From NCBI RefSeq assembly GCF_029906645.1, contig NZ_JARYGZ010000001.1:673208-737207 (forward strand): a stretch of DNA of 64,000 bases, written 5' to 3'. The stretch is from Sphingomonas oryzagri (GTDB lineage: Bacteria; Pseudomonadota; Alphaproteobacteria; Sphingomonadales; Sphingomonadaceae). The notes under the pieces are model-generated. The model did no database searches. It was not told the origin of the DNA and was given only the letters and a program-made list of their open reading frames with translations. Positions 52,209 through 60,856 of this stretch are shown in pieces (the stretch's first letter is position 1; each line of letters opens with the position of its first letter). The translations under genes and the position numbers were made by a program.

Positions 52209-53425
52209 CCATCCGCGTCGCCGTCACGGGCATGGGCTGCATCAGCGGGCTGGGGCAGGGCGTGGCGGAAGCCTGGGCGCGGACGGCGGAGGGGAGGAGC
52301 GCTATCGTGCCCTTCAACCTGCCGCGTGACGAGCAGCCTCGCACGATCGGCCCGGCGGCCCCGATCGGGGAGATCGACGACAGCGGTCTCGCCGCGCATT
52401 TCGATCGCCGCGCGCTCGGGCAGCTGGACCCGTTGTCGCATTATGCCGTGATCGCGGCGACGGAGGCGGTCGGCGAAGCGGGGCTGATCGGCGATCCCGT
52501 GCTGGACCGGCGTACGGCAATCGTTATCGGATGCGGCAGCGGCGGCAACGCGACGTTCGAGACAGCCTATCGTCGCCTCTACGAGCGCGGTCAGATCAAG
52601 GTTCATCCGCAGACCATCCCGACAGGCATGATCTCCGCCCCGGCCAGCCAGATCGCCATGCTGTTCGGCGTGCACGGCCCCGCCATGACGATCGCGAGCG
52701 CCTGCGCCTCCTCTGCCCATGCGATCGGCGAGGCGATGCACATGATCCGGGCGGGCCGCGCCGAGGTGGCGATCGCCGGCGGAGCCGAAGCCTGCCTGAC
52801 GCTTGGCTCCTGGATCGCCTGGGCGTCCCTGGGCGCGATGGCGACGGACACCTGCCGGCCCTTTTCGATCGACCGGCAGGGGCTGGTGCTGGGCGAAGGC
52901 GCCGCGATGCTGGTGCTGGAGGCATGGGATCATGCCGTGGCGCGCGGCGCCGCGATCCAGGGTGAGTTGATCGGCTATGGCACGACGAGCGATGCCGCGC
53001 ACATCACCATGCCCGATCGGGCAGGCATCGAGGCGGCAATCCGGGCCGCGCACGCCGACGCCGGGCTTGCGTTGGACGCGCCGGTTCTGATTTCCAGCCA
53101 CGGCACCGGAACCCGGCTCAACGACGCTGCCGAGGCGCAGGCGATCAACGCCGTCTACGGGGCGGCGCTGGCGCAGAGCCTCGTCATCGCCACCAAGTCC
53201 GCCCACGGTCACCTGATCGGGGGATCGGGCGCGCTCGAGCTGCTACTCGGCCTCAAGGCGTTGCAGGCCGGGCTGGCGCCGCCCGTTTGTCATCATCTGG
53301 GGCGCGACCCGGACTGCGACGTGCCACTGGCACTCGCTCCAACGCCGATCGATCATGACTATCTCGTTTCCAACAGCTTCGCGTTCGGCGGGCTCAACGC
53401 CGTGCTGATCGGCCGCCGGGTATGA
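52205..53425 (+). CDS. FabF-like beta-ketoacyl synthase of the polyketide locus
   Basis: The start is TTG 52205 (TTGA overlap), giving 406 aa beginning MTIRVAVTGMGCISGLG; the longer frame back to 51920 lies over the ACP. The catalytic triad is intact: Cys167 (TIASACASSAHAIG), His299 (ISSHGTGTRLND) and His336 (KSAHGHLIGGSGALE, with Lys331). SFAFGGLNAVLI closes the thiolase fold. It catalyses decarboxylative Claisen condensation on ACP. No ketoreductase, dehydratase or malonyltransferase is present, so primary fatty-acid enzymes must supply these or the chain stays unreduced. Confidence 0.93.
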   Translation: MTIRVAVTGMGCISGLGQGVAEAWARTAEGRSAIVPFNLPRDEQPRTIGPAAPIGEIDDSGLAAHFDRRALGQLDPLSHYAVIAATEAVGEAGLIGDPVLDRRTAIVIGCGSGGNATFETAYRRLYERGQIKVHPQTIPTGMISAPASQIAMLFGVHGPAMTIASACASSAHAIGEAMHMIRAGRAEVAIAGGAEACLTLGSWIAWASLGAMATDTCRPFSIDRQGLVLGEGAAMLVLEAWDHAVARGAAIQGELIGYGTTSDAAHITMPDRAGIEAAIRAAHADAGLALDAPVLISSHGTGTRLNDAAEAQAINAVYGAALAQSLVIATKSAHGHLIGGSGALELLLGLKALQAGLAPPVCHHLGRDPDCDVPLALAPTPIDHDYLVSNSFAFGGLNAVLIGRRV

Positions 53426-54522
53426 GCGCGACCGCCCATGTCAACCGGATCGGCACCGCCGTACCGCCGCACGAGGTCCATGAGGCTTTCGTCGCCTTCG
53501 TCGCTGGCACCATTGCCGACGAGCGCCGTCGTCAGCTGTTTCTGCGGATGGTCGCGCGGGCCGGCATCGAGCGGCGCTTCTCGTTCCTCGAGCCGGTGAT
53601 CCTGCCCGATGGCCGGGTGACCGACACAGAAGGCTTCTACGGGCTGGGCGAATGGCCGGGCACCGCCGATCGCATGGCGCGCTACGCCCAGTGGGCGCCG
53701 AGACTCGCCGGGGAGGCGATCGCCGGGCTGGGGCTGGACAGGGCGGATAGCGCCGCCATCACCCACCTGATCGTGGCATCGTGCACAGGCTTCATGGCGC
53801 CGGGACTCGATCAGCTCATCGTGTCCGAAAACGGATTGGATGCCGGCGTCGAGCGCACCGTCGTCGGGTTCATGGGATGCTATGCGGCGGTGAATGCGCT
53901 GCGCCTCGCGCATCACATCGTTCGATCGTCTCCAGAAGCGCGGGTGCTGGTGGTCAATGTCGAGCTGTGCTCGCTTCATTTCCAGCGGACCGACGATCTG
54001 GAGCGTATGCTCTCCATGCTGCTGTTCGGAGACGGTGCGGCCGCCGCTTTGGTGACGGCCGATCCTCACGGTATCGCTCTGGAGGATTTCCGCGCCACGA
54101 CGATCACCGATACCGCCGGCGCGATCACCTGGAAGATTGGCGGGCAGGGCTTCGACATGCACCTCGGCGGCGAGGTGCCGGGCGCGATCGGCCGTGCCCT
54201 TGCAACGGAGATCGCCGGCGGAGCGGCCGACGGATTGCTGCGCGGCGGTTCGCCCGGCGACTATGCGCTGTGGGCGGTCCATGCCGGCGGTCGTTCGATC
54301 CTCGATGCGGTCGAACAGGGTTTCGGGCTGGCGCCCGATGCGCTTGCCTGGTCGCGGGATGTGCTGCGCGATTGCGGCAACATGTCCTCCGCCACCTTGA
54401 TGTTCGTGCTCGCCGCCATGCTGCGCGAGGCCGACGATACGGAACGCTCCGGTTTCGCCATCGCCTTCGGGCCGGGGCTTGCGGCCGAAAGTTTCCGTTT
54501 CACGAGACGGGCACGGCGATGA
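53422..54522 (+). CDS. Type III polyketide synthase (chalcone synthase-like)
   Basis: This 366-aa enzyme starts with ATGA overlap. The catalytic triad is Cys153 (VVGFMGCYAAVNALR), His287 (LWAVHAGGRSILDAVE) and Asn320 (RDCGNMSSATLMFVL). LIVASCTGFMAPGLD is the family signature. It extends an acyl-CoA or acyl-ACP starter with malonyl-CoA to a tri- or tetraketide and cyclises it to a pyrone, resorcinol or phloroglucinol. Adjacent ACP and ketosynthase genes suggest an ACP-bound starter. The product cannot be read from sequence. Confidence 0.94.
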   Translation: MSATAHVNRIGTAVPPHEVHEAFVAFVAGTIADERRRQLFLRMVARAGIERRFSFLEPVILPDGRVTDTEGFYGLGEWPGTADRMARYAQWAPRLAGEAIAGLGLDRADSAAITHLIVASCTGFMAPGLDQLIVSENGLDAGVERTVVGFMGCYAAVNALRLAHHIVRSSPEARVLVVNVELCSLHFQRTDDLERMLSMLLFGDGAAAALVTADPHGIALEDFRATTITDTAGAITWKIGGQGFDMHLGGEVPGAIGRALATEIAGGAADGLLRGGSPGDYALWAVHAGGRSILDAVEQGFGLAPDALAWSRDVLRDCGNMSSATLMFVLAAMLREADDTERSGFAIAFGPGLAAESFRFTRRARR

Positions 54523-55226
54523 TCGCGCTCTCCGCCCGATCCTCGCAGTCCGAACTGATGGACGGCGAGGACCTTTCGGCGGAGGAGTTCGCCGCGGTGG
54601 TGGCCGATCTGGCGCGGGTAAACGGCGTGACGCGCGCCCGCCCGCCGACGCTGTCCTTCATCCGTCGCGCCCTGCGCGGCGTGCCGAAGACGACGCCCAT
54701 CACGATCCTCGATGTGGGCTTCGGCGATGGCGACATGCTGCGCGCGCTGGCCCGGATGCTCCGTGGCCGAACCGCGGTGCGCCTGATCGGCTACGACATC
54801 AACCCGCGCAGCGCTCCCGCAGCGCAGGCGCGCACGCCGGCCGGGCTGCCGATCGATTATATTACCGGCGATGCCTTCGCGATCGATCCCGTCGAGCATA
54901 TCGATTTCATCATCAGTTCGCTGGTGACCCATCACATGGACGATGCGGAGATCGTCCGTTTTCTCGCATGGATGGAGGCGAGGGCCGTCCGTGGCTGGTT
55001 CGTCAACGATCTGCACCGGAACATCGTCGCCTATCATGGCTTTCGGCTGCTGGCTGCCGTTGCGCGCTGGCATCCGATCGTACGGCACGACGGTGCCGTC
55101 TCCGTCAGCCGCAGCTTTACCGGGGCCGACTGGCGAGCGCTGATCGCCCAGGCCGCGCTCGATCCGGCGACGGTTCGGCTACGCTGGCATGTGCCGTTCC
55201 GCTGGTGCCTCGCGCGTCGGCGATGA
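54519..55226 (+). CDS. SAM-dependent methyltransferase of the polyketide locus
   Basis: ATG 54519 overlaps the type III PKS stop (ATGA), giving 235 aa. The Rossmann motif I is ITILDVGFGDGDMLRAL (residues ~61-77), with an acidic residue in IGYDINPRS. The N-terminal segment MDGEDLSAEEFAAVVADLARVN matches methyltransferases that accompany type III PKS genes. FIISSLVTHHMDDAEIVRFL follows motif III. It probably O- or C-methylates the polyketide. Confidence 0.9.
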   Translation: MIALSARSSQSELMDGEDLSAEEFAAVVADLARVNGVTRARPPTLSFIRRALRGVPKTTPITILDVGFGDGDMLRALARMLRGRTAVRLIGYDINPRSAPAAQARTPAGLPIDYITGDAFAIDPVEHIDFIISSLVTHHMDDAEIVRFLAWMEARAVRGWFVNDLHRNIVAYHGFRLLAAVARWHPIVRHDGAVSVSRSFTGADWRALIAQAALDPATVRLRWHVPFRWCLARRR

Positions 55227-56305
55227 GCGAGGTGGTCGTCGTTGGTGGCGGACTTGCCGGAGGGGGCGCGGCGATCCGCCTGGCGCGCGCCGGGCTTGCT
55301 GTCCACCTGCTGGAGCGCGAACGAGAGCCGGTCGACAAGATATGCGGCGAGTTCCTGTCGATCGAGGCACAGCGCGCGCTGGACAGGCTGGGCGCCGATC
55401 TCGACCAGCTCGGCGCCTCGCGCATTTCCACCTTGCGTCTTGCCTGGGGCAGCCGCCGGATCGAAGCCTCCTTGCCGTTCGTCGCGCGCGGGCTGGGCCG
55501 CAAGCGGCTCGATGCGGCCTTGCTCGACCTCGCCGAGCGTACGGGCGCGAAGATAGATCGCGGGGTCGCGGTCCGCGCGGTGGAGCCGGGGCGCCTCGTC
55601 ACGACGCGAGGAGACCTGGCGCCGACGGTCACTTTCGCCGCCAGCGGCAAGCACGATGTGCGAGGCATCTCGCGCGACGTGGCGGGTTGCGACACCGACT
55701 ATGTCGGCTTCAAGGTCCATCTGCGCCTGCCGGTCCGTGCCAGGGCGGATCTCGACGGCAAGGTGGACGTCATCCTGTTCGAGGATGGGTATGCCGGGCT
55801 GCAGTTGATCGAGGATGGCATCGCCAATCTGTGCCTGTTGATCACCAAGCGCCGGCTGTCCGCCATCGGCGGCACATGGCGGGCGGTATTCGAGATGCTG
55901 CTGCGCGAGCCGTATGCCGCCATGCTCGCGGACGCCGAGGAGATATTCGCCCGCCCGCTCACCATCGCGGGCGTTCCATATGGCTATCTCCACCGCGACA
56001 GCACAGACGATCGCGTCTTTCGGCTCGGCGATCAGGCTGCGGTAATCCCCTCATTTTGCGGGGAAGGCATGGCGATCGCGCTGCGCAGCGCCGCTCTGGC
56101 CGCCTCAGTCGTCGTGGAAGGCGGTGACGCAGCGGCGTACCATGCCATGCTTCGCCGCGATCTCCGGCGGAGCATGGCGATCGCCACTACGCTCCAGCGG
56201 TGCGGCCGGACCGCCTTGCCACGCCATCTGCTGCTCGGCCTGCTCCGTATCCATCCCGATGCGATCGGGCACCTGATCCGCGCGACGCGCGTGGCGGCGT
56301 GCTGA
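55223..56305 (+). CDS. FAD-dependent oxidoreductase (geranylgeranyl-reductase-like) of the polyketide locus
   Basis: ATG 55223 overlaps the methyltransferase stop, giving 360 aa. The dinucleotide site is VVVVGGGLAGGGAAIRLARAG. VDKICGEFLSIEA is the C-G-E-F-L-S motif of geranylgeranyl-reductase-like and type III PKS-linked monooxygenases. RLGDQAAVIPSFCGEGMAIAL is the GD flavin motif. It likely hydroxylates or dehydrogenates the methylated polyketide, possibly to a quinone (inference). It is the last gene of the five-gene run; 242 bp follow before the TonB receptor. Confidence 0.91.
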   Translation: MSEVVVVGGGLAGGGAAIRLARAGLAVHLLEREREPVDKICGEFLSIEAQRALDRLGADLDQLGASRISTLRLAWGSRRIEASLPFVARGLGRKRLDAALLDLAERTGAKIDRGVAVRAVEPGRLVTTRGDLAPTVTFAASGKHDVRGISRDVAGCDTDYVGFKVHLRLPVRARADLDGKVDVILFEDGYAGLQLIEDGIANLCLLITKRRLSAIGGTWRAVFEMLLREPYAAMLADAEEIFARPLTIAGVPYGYLHRDSTDDRVFRLGDQAAVIPSFCGEGMAIALRSAALAASVVVEGGDAAAYHAMLRRDLRRSMAIATTLQRCGRTALPRHLLLGLLRIHPDAIGHLIRATRVAAC

Positions 56306-56547
56306 TCCGAGAGCTTCGCCTGGGCGCCATGCCGGGTGATTTGTTTCCCATCAACCTGTCGCTTTCCATGCAGCGAGCGTCGCGCTCCTCCTTTGTCATC
56401 CAGCGCGGGGCCGGGACCGCCGCTCATCGCTTTCGCGGTCGACGCGGGCGACGCAATGTTGGGACGTTGCGGGCAATTCACTTGGCTTGCCCGGTTCCCT
56501 GGGTCAGTGCGTGATGCACAAGCGAATATAGCGTCCAGGGAGTATTC

Positions 56548-58707
56548 ATGTCCGACGTGTTGCGTATCCGGTCGGTTTCCGGCTGTTCGGCTATTCTGGT
56601 GGCGGCGGGCGCGAGTGCGGTGGCGGTCGCCCAGTCGGCGCCGCCTCAAAGCAGTACCGGCGAGATCGTCGTCACGGCCGAGAAGGGCTATGCCACCCAG
56701 CCGGATTATGTGGTGCAGAATGCCGATCTCGGTCCGCTTGGGCGTCGGCCCATCGCCGATACGCCCGCCTCGGTCACCGTCGTGCCGGAGGATCTGATCG
56801 TCAACAATCAGGCCCGCACGGTCAACGACACGCTGCGTTGCCTGCCGTCGGTCGAGGTCCGCGATCAGCAGGGGTTCGAGGTTTCCCGCCCGCAATCGCG
56901 CGGATTCCAGGGCAGTATCGTGCAGGATACGCGGCTGGACGGCCTCAACGTGGTCGGCACCACCGCCATCCCGGCCGAGAACCTTGCCGGCATCCAGGTG
57001 CTCAATGGCCTGAGCGGCGCGCTCTACGGGCCGCAATCGCCGGCGGGCGTGTTCAACTACGAGCTCAAGCGGCCCACGCTCGATCCGCTGTTCCGCGCGA
57101 TCGGCAGCTTCGACTCCCAGGGACTGTGGACCGGGCAGATCGACGCCAGCGCGACCGCCGGCCCGATCGGCTACCGCTTCAACCTCGTCCATGGCGAGGG
57201 TGAGGGCTATGTCGACGGCAGCCACTTCAATCGCACGCTGATCTCTGGCGATTTCGACATCCATGTCGACGACCGGACCGTGATCGAGGCGGATGCCAGC
57301 CATTACGAGACGCGCGGCTACGGCCTTCCCGGCAGCATCGTTTATTTCGGCAAGACCAACATCCTTCTGCCCAAGGCGATCGATCCGACGCGGCAGGGCT
57401 ATGGCCAGCCTTATGCCGGCGTCGATCTGAACACGGACACCGGCCTCGCCAAGCTCAAGCACGATTTCGGCGCGGGCTGGAAGCTGGAGATCGGTGGCCT
57501 GTACCAGAATGCCGATCGCGGCCTGTTCGGCATCACGAATACGCTGACCGACAATGTCGGCGACTACACCGTCACCAAGAATTTCACTGCGGTGCCGCGT
57601 TTCACGGTGGCCAGCAACACCGCCTCGCTGACCGGCACTCTCAGCCTGTTCGGCCTTGCCAACGACGTCGCGATCGGCACCAACGGCTTCGTCAACGGTC
57701 AATATGGCGCGCGCAACTCGATCGCCGTCGCGCTCGGCACCGGGAACCTCGCCGATCCGACGATCCTTCCCGACAAGCCGACCCCGGCCGATGGGGGCCA
57801 ATACAAATCGGGGCGGCTCTTCGTGCAGTCGATCGTTGCGGGCGATACAGTCCATTTCGACGAGCGGCTGGCTTTGCAGGGCACGCTCAGCACCTCGTTC
57901 CTGAGTTCGAAGAGCTGGTCGAAGACGGGTGCGGTTACGAGTTCGGACACGGAGAATGGCGTCGTCAGCGGCACCGCGAGCCTGATCTACAAGCCGATCG
58001 AGGTGGTGACGCTTTACGCCACCTATTCCAACAGCGTGGAGCAGGGCGAGACCGCGCCGGCCGGCACCGCCAACGCCAACCAGATCCTGTCACCCTATCG
58101 CGATCGCCAATATGAGGCCGGCGTGAAATATCAGGTGACGCCGGGCTTCCTGCTCACCGCCGCCGGTTTCCGTATGACGCGGCCATTGGCGACGACCGAC
58201 GCCGCTACCAACATCTTCGCGGTGGTCGGCACCCAGCGCAACTGGGGTGGCGAGCTGTTCGGGCAGGGCGCGGTGCTGCCCTCCCTCAGCCTGTTCGGGG
58301 GTGTCACCTATATCGACGCTCGGCTGGTCCATTCCGGCGTTCTGGCGACGAACGACAAGCGCGTCGTCGGCGTGCCAAAGTTCAAGAGCGACGTCTCGGC
58401 GGATTTCCATCCGGCCTTCGCCGGCGGCTTCGCGCTGACCGGAACCTTCCACTATGAAAGCGATCGCGCGGCGACCAACCTCAACAACAGCTTCGCGCCG
58501 GCCTATGCCACGGTCGATCTCGGTGCCCGCTATAACGCTGCGTGGTTCGGCCATCACGAGACGGTGCGGCTCAACGTGATCAACGTCGGCGACAAACGCT
58601 ATTATTCCTCAATCGCGGACGGCAACATCGTCGGCAGTCCGGGTGCCAACACAGCTTATTCGGGCGCGCCGAGGACGGTGCTGGCGAGCGTCGAGTTCGA
58701 TTTGTGA
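56548..58707 (+). CDS. Siderophore-type TonB-dependent receptor
   Basis: This 719-aa receptor has a signal region ending AVAVAQSAPPQ and a siderophore-class plug (PIADTPASVTVVPEDLIVNN, LNGLSGALYGPQSPAGVFNYEL). The barrel ends RTVLASVEFDL. GGGAG precedes the ATG. Ferric-siderophore receptors have this plug style. It is the next same-strand gene after the polyketide locus, but the 242-bp gap (56306-56547) allows independent control. No Fur box was recognised by eye. Confidence 0.92.
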   Translation: MSDVLRIRSVSGCSAILVAAGASAVAVAQSAPPQSSTGEIVVTAEKGYATQPDYVVQNADLGPLGRRPIADTPASVTVVPEDLIVNNQARTVNDTLRCLPSVEVRDQQGFEVSRPQSRGFQGSIVQDTRLDGLNVVGTTAIPAENLAGIQVLNGLSGALYGPQSPAGVFNYELKRPTLDPLFRAIGSFDSQGLWTGQIDASATAGPIGYRFNLVHGEGEGYVDGSHFNRTLISGDFDIHVDDRTVIEADASHYETRGYGLPGSIVYFGKTNILLPKAIDPTRQGYGQPYAGVDLNTDTGLAKLKHDFGAGWKLEIGGLYQNADRGLFGITNTLTDNVGDYTVTKNFTAVPRFTVASNTASLTGTLSLFGLANDVAIGTNGFVNGQYGARNSIAVALGTGNLADPTILPDKPTPADGGQYKSGRLFVQSIVAGDTVHFDERLALQGTLSTSFLSSKSWSKTGAVTSSDTENGVVSGTASLIYKPIEVVTLYATYSNSVEQGETAPAGTANANQILSPYRDRQYEAGVKYQVTPGFLLTAAGFRMTRPLATTDAATNIFAVVGTQRNWGGELFGQGAVLPSLSLFGGVTYIDARLVHSGVLATNDKRVVGVPKFKSDVSADFHPAFAGGFALTGTFHYESDRAATNLNNSFAPAYATVDLGARYNAAWFGHHETVRLNVINVGDKRYYSSIADGNIVGSPGANTAYSGAPRTVLASVEFDL

Positions 58708-58710
58708 GGG

Positions 58711-58752
58711 AAGGGGCCTTTGCAGCGAGATGTGGAGAACGCCCCCCTTTTT
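58711..58752 (+). terminator. Hairpin with T-run after TonB receptor
   Basis: AAGGGG (58711-58716) can pair with CCCCTT (58744-58749), ending in five Ts (58748-58752). The loop is long (27 nt), so this is a moderate call. Confidence 0.45.
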
Positions 58753-58849
58753 ACTCGCCTTGTCGTGTAGGTGGCGGCGTGCCAAGCCTGAGCCGTGATC
58801 GCGATACCAGCCGCACGATGCCTCGTTACGGTCGCCCCGTGTTGACCCG

Positions 58850-59974
58850 TTGAGCGCAACGCCTGCCGCCACCGGCCCGCTGCGGCCGCACGACCGGGCC
58901 GGCCGCCGGCTGGCCTCGCTCGATCTGCTGCGCGGGCTGAGCGTGATCGGCATGATCCTGGTCAATCTGATGGCGGGAATGTCGCATCGCGGGCCGGTCT
59001 TTCCGCTGCTGCTCCATTCCCGCTGGGCGGGTTTCACCATCGCCGATGCCATCTTCCCGGCCTTCGTCCTGATGGTCGGAGTGTCGGTCGCTTTGACCGC
59101 GCGGGATGGCACGCCGGACGCCCGCCGCATACTGCTCCGCGCGGGGCGGCTGGTGCTGCTCGGTCTGCTGTTCTCGAACCTGTTGTGGCTCTACGATATG
59201 ACCGAGGGGCAGCCCCGGCTACCCGGTGTGCTGCAGCGGATCGGGCTGGTCTTCGCGGCGACGGCGCTGGTCTATCGGCGCGGCAACGGGCGGCTGCGCG
59301 CCTTGCTCGTAGCGGCGATCCTGCTGATCTACTAGCCGCTTTGCCTGCTGCCCTCGCCCGACGGGCTGTCGACCGACATCGGGGTCCCCGGCCACGATTT
59401 CGTGTCGTGGTTCGACCGCGCCGTGTTCGGAAGCTGGCGCTACGTCGCCGGGCCGAAGGGCTATGATCCGGAGGGGGTGCTCGGCACGTTGCCGACCTTC
59501 GCGGAGGCGCTGATCGGTACGCTGGTGGGTGACTGGCTGCGGCGCGGACAGCCGATCAGACGGACGGCGATCAGGTTGGCGCTTGCTGGCACCCTGCTGA
59601 TCGCGGCCGGGGTGGCCTGGGGGCTGGTGTTCCCCATCATCAAGGATTTGTGGACGAGCAGCTTCGTTCTGGTCTCGGCGGGCGTCGCGATGGTAGTGCT
59701 GGCGGGCTTCCACCTCGCCTGTGATGGACGCGGGGAGAAGATGCGACGCGGGGATCTGCTCGGCAGCTTCGGGCGCAACGCCATCGCCGCCTACGCGCTG
59801 CACGAGTTGACCTCGTTCTTGCTGTCCGCCGATGTCTTCCAGTGGACCTATCGGTGGGCGCGACCGGTGGTCGGACCCGAGCTTGCCGCGCTGGTGCCGG
59901 TGATCCTGTTCATCCTGCTGCTCTGGTGGCCGATCGCGGCGATGGATCGACGCGGCTGGTATCTGAAGACCTGA
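58850..59974 (+). pseudogene. nagX: nagX-like acyltransferase-family membrane protein broken by an amber codon
   Basis: One continuous frame encodes an NagX/HGSNAT-like (DUF5009) membrane protein of about 374 codons, with LASLDLLRGLSVIGMILVNLM at TM1 and the DAIFPAFVLMVGVSVAL, GVLQRIGLVF and GRNAIAAYALHELTSFLL landmarks. TAG at 59333-59335 interrupts it after LLVAAILLIY; the next codons PLCLLPSPDG continue the same frame and fold. The interrupted position reads Tyr-stop, where relatives have Tyr-Trp, so a single TGG to TAG change explains it. The start is TTG 58850 with no good ribosome site. The product normally assists GlcNAc uptake and use. Confidence 0.82.
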
Positions 59975-60004
59975 TCCTCGGAGCCGCCGCGCGCGATCGC
60001 AGCC

Positions 60005-60775
60005 CTAGCCGTCGTCGATGCCGGACAGCTCCGCCACGAAATCATAGGCGTCGCCGCGGTAATAGGATTGGGTGAATTCCACCGGCCTGCCGTCCGGCAG
60101 GAAGCCGCGACGCTCGATCAGCAGGCCGGGGTGACCGATTTCGACCCCGATCGCTTCTGCCTGTTCGGCATCGAAACCGACTGCGCGCAACCGCTGGAGC
60201 GCGCGCGTCGGCCGCGATCCGGTCTGCGCCAGCGCTTCGTAGAGCGAGTGGGTGACCGCCGTGATGTCGGGCAGGTAATGCGCCGGCAGGATGGTGTATT
60301 CGAGCGCCATCGGCTTGCCGTCGGCGAAGCGCAGCCGGCGGAAGCGATGTACGGCTGTGCCCGGCGACAGCGCCAGCGCCATCGCTTCGTCGGGCGAGAC
60401 CATGCCGGTCGATTGCGAGAGCCAGCGGCTGCTGGGCTTCATGCCCCGCGATTCCATGTCTTCCGAGAAGGAGGAGAGTTTCGAGAAGATCTTCTCGACA
60501 CGGGTGTCCCTCGCCTCGCGCCGCATATCGGCGATGAAGGTGCCGGCGCCGCGCTTGCGCACCAGCAGCCCCTCGTCGACCAGTCCCTCGATCGCCTTGC
60601 GGATGGTGACGCGCGAGAGATCGAAATCCTCGCACAGATCCCGCTCGCTTGGCAGCGCCTGCTCAGGCTTAAGCAACTGCGCGCCGATCGCGTCGCGGAG
60701 CAGATGCTGCAACTGCAGGTAGAGCGGCCCGCTGCCTCGTTCGGGAAGCGTGCCGACCAGTTCGGAAAGCGACAT
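60005..60775 (-). CDS. GntR/UTRA regulator of the amino-sugar locus (NagR-like)
   Basis: The start is set at MSLSELVGTLPERGSG (ATG complement 60773-60775), giving 256 aa. The winged helix is PLYLQLQHLLRDAIGAQLL and LCEDFDLSRVTIRKAIEGLVDEGLLVRKRGAGTFI (cited in parts). The UTRA domain has EKIFSKLSSFSEDMESRGMKPSS and AVHRFRRLRFADGKPMALEYT, as in NagR/YvoA, which bind GlcNAc-6-P or GlcN-6-P. It lies 81 bp after the hexosaminidase gene. A 29-bp inverted repeat sits in front of it. Confidence 0.92.
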   Translation of the reverse strand: MSLSELVGTLPERGSGPLYLQLQHLLRDAIGAQLLKPEQALPSERDLCEDFDLSRVTIRKAIEGLVDEGLLVRKRGAGTFIADMRREARDTRVEKIFSKLSSFSEDMESRGMKPSSRWLSQSTGMVSPDEAMALALSPGTAVHRFRRLRFADGKPMALEYTILPAHYLPDITAVTHSLYEALAQTGSRPTRALQRLRAVGFDAEQAEAIGVEIGHPGLLIERRGFLPDGRPVEFTQSYYRGDAYDFVAELSGIDDG

Positions 60776-60801
60776 CGGGTCTCCCGCGTTTCTCATTCGG
60801 T

Positions 60802-60830
60802 CTCGAATCCGTCCTAACCAGATTCGAGAG
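60802..60830. promoter_or_regulatory. Perfect 9-nt inverted repeat upstream of the GntR gene
   Basis: TCTCGAATC (60802-60810) and GATTCGAGA (60822-60830) are perfect inverted arms with an 11-nt spacer, 27 bp upstream of the regulator start and 27 bp past the hexosaminidase stop. It may be the autoregulatory operator or a transcript hairpin after the hexosaminidase gene. Confidence 0.5.
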
Positions 60831-60856
60831 GAAAAGGGAGGCTCCCTATCGTCGCC

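Noticed and set aside
56306..56547. Fur box between the polyketide locus and the siderophore-type receptor
   Set aside because: No sequence resembling the 19-bp Fur consensus was found by eye; only a short CGCAA/TTGCG dyad is present.
59333..59335. TAG as programmed readthrough or pyrrolysine codon in the nagX-like gene
   Set aside because: No pyrrolysine genes or readthrough context are visible, and a TGG to TAG point change is simpler.
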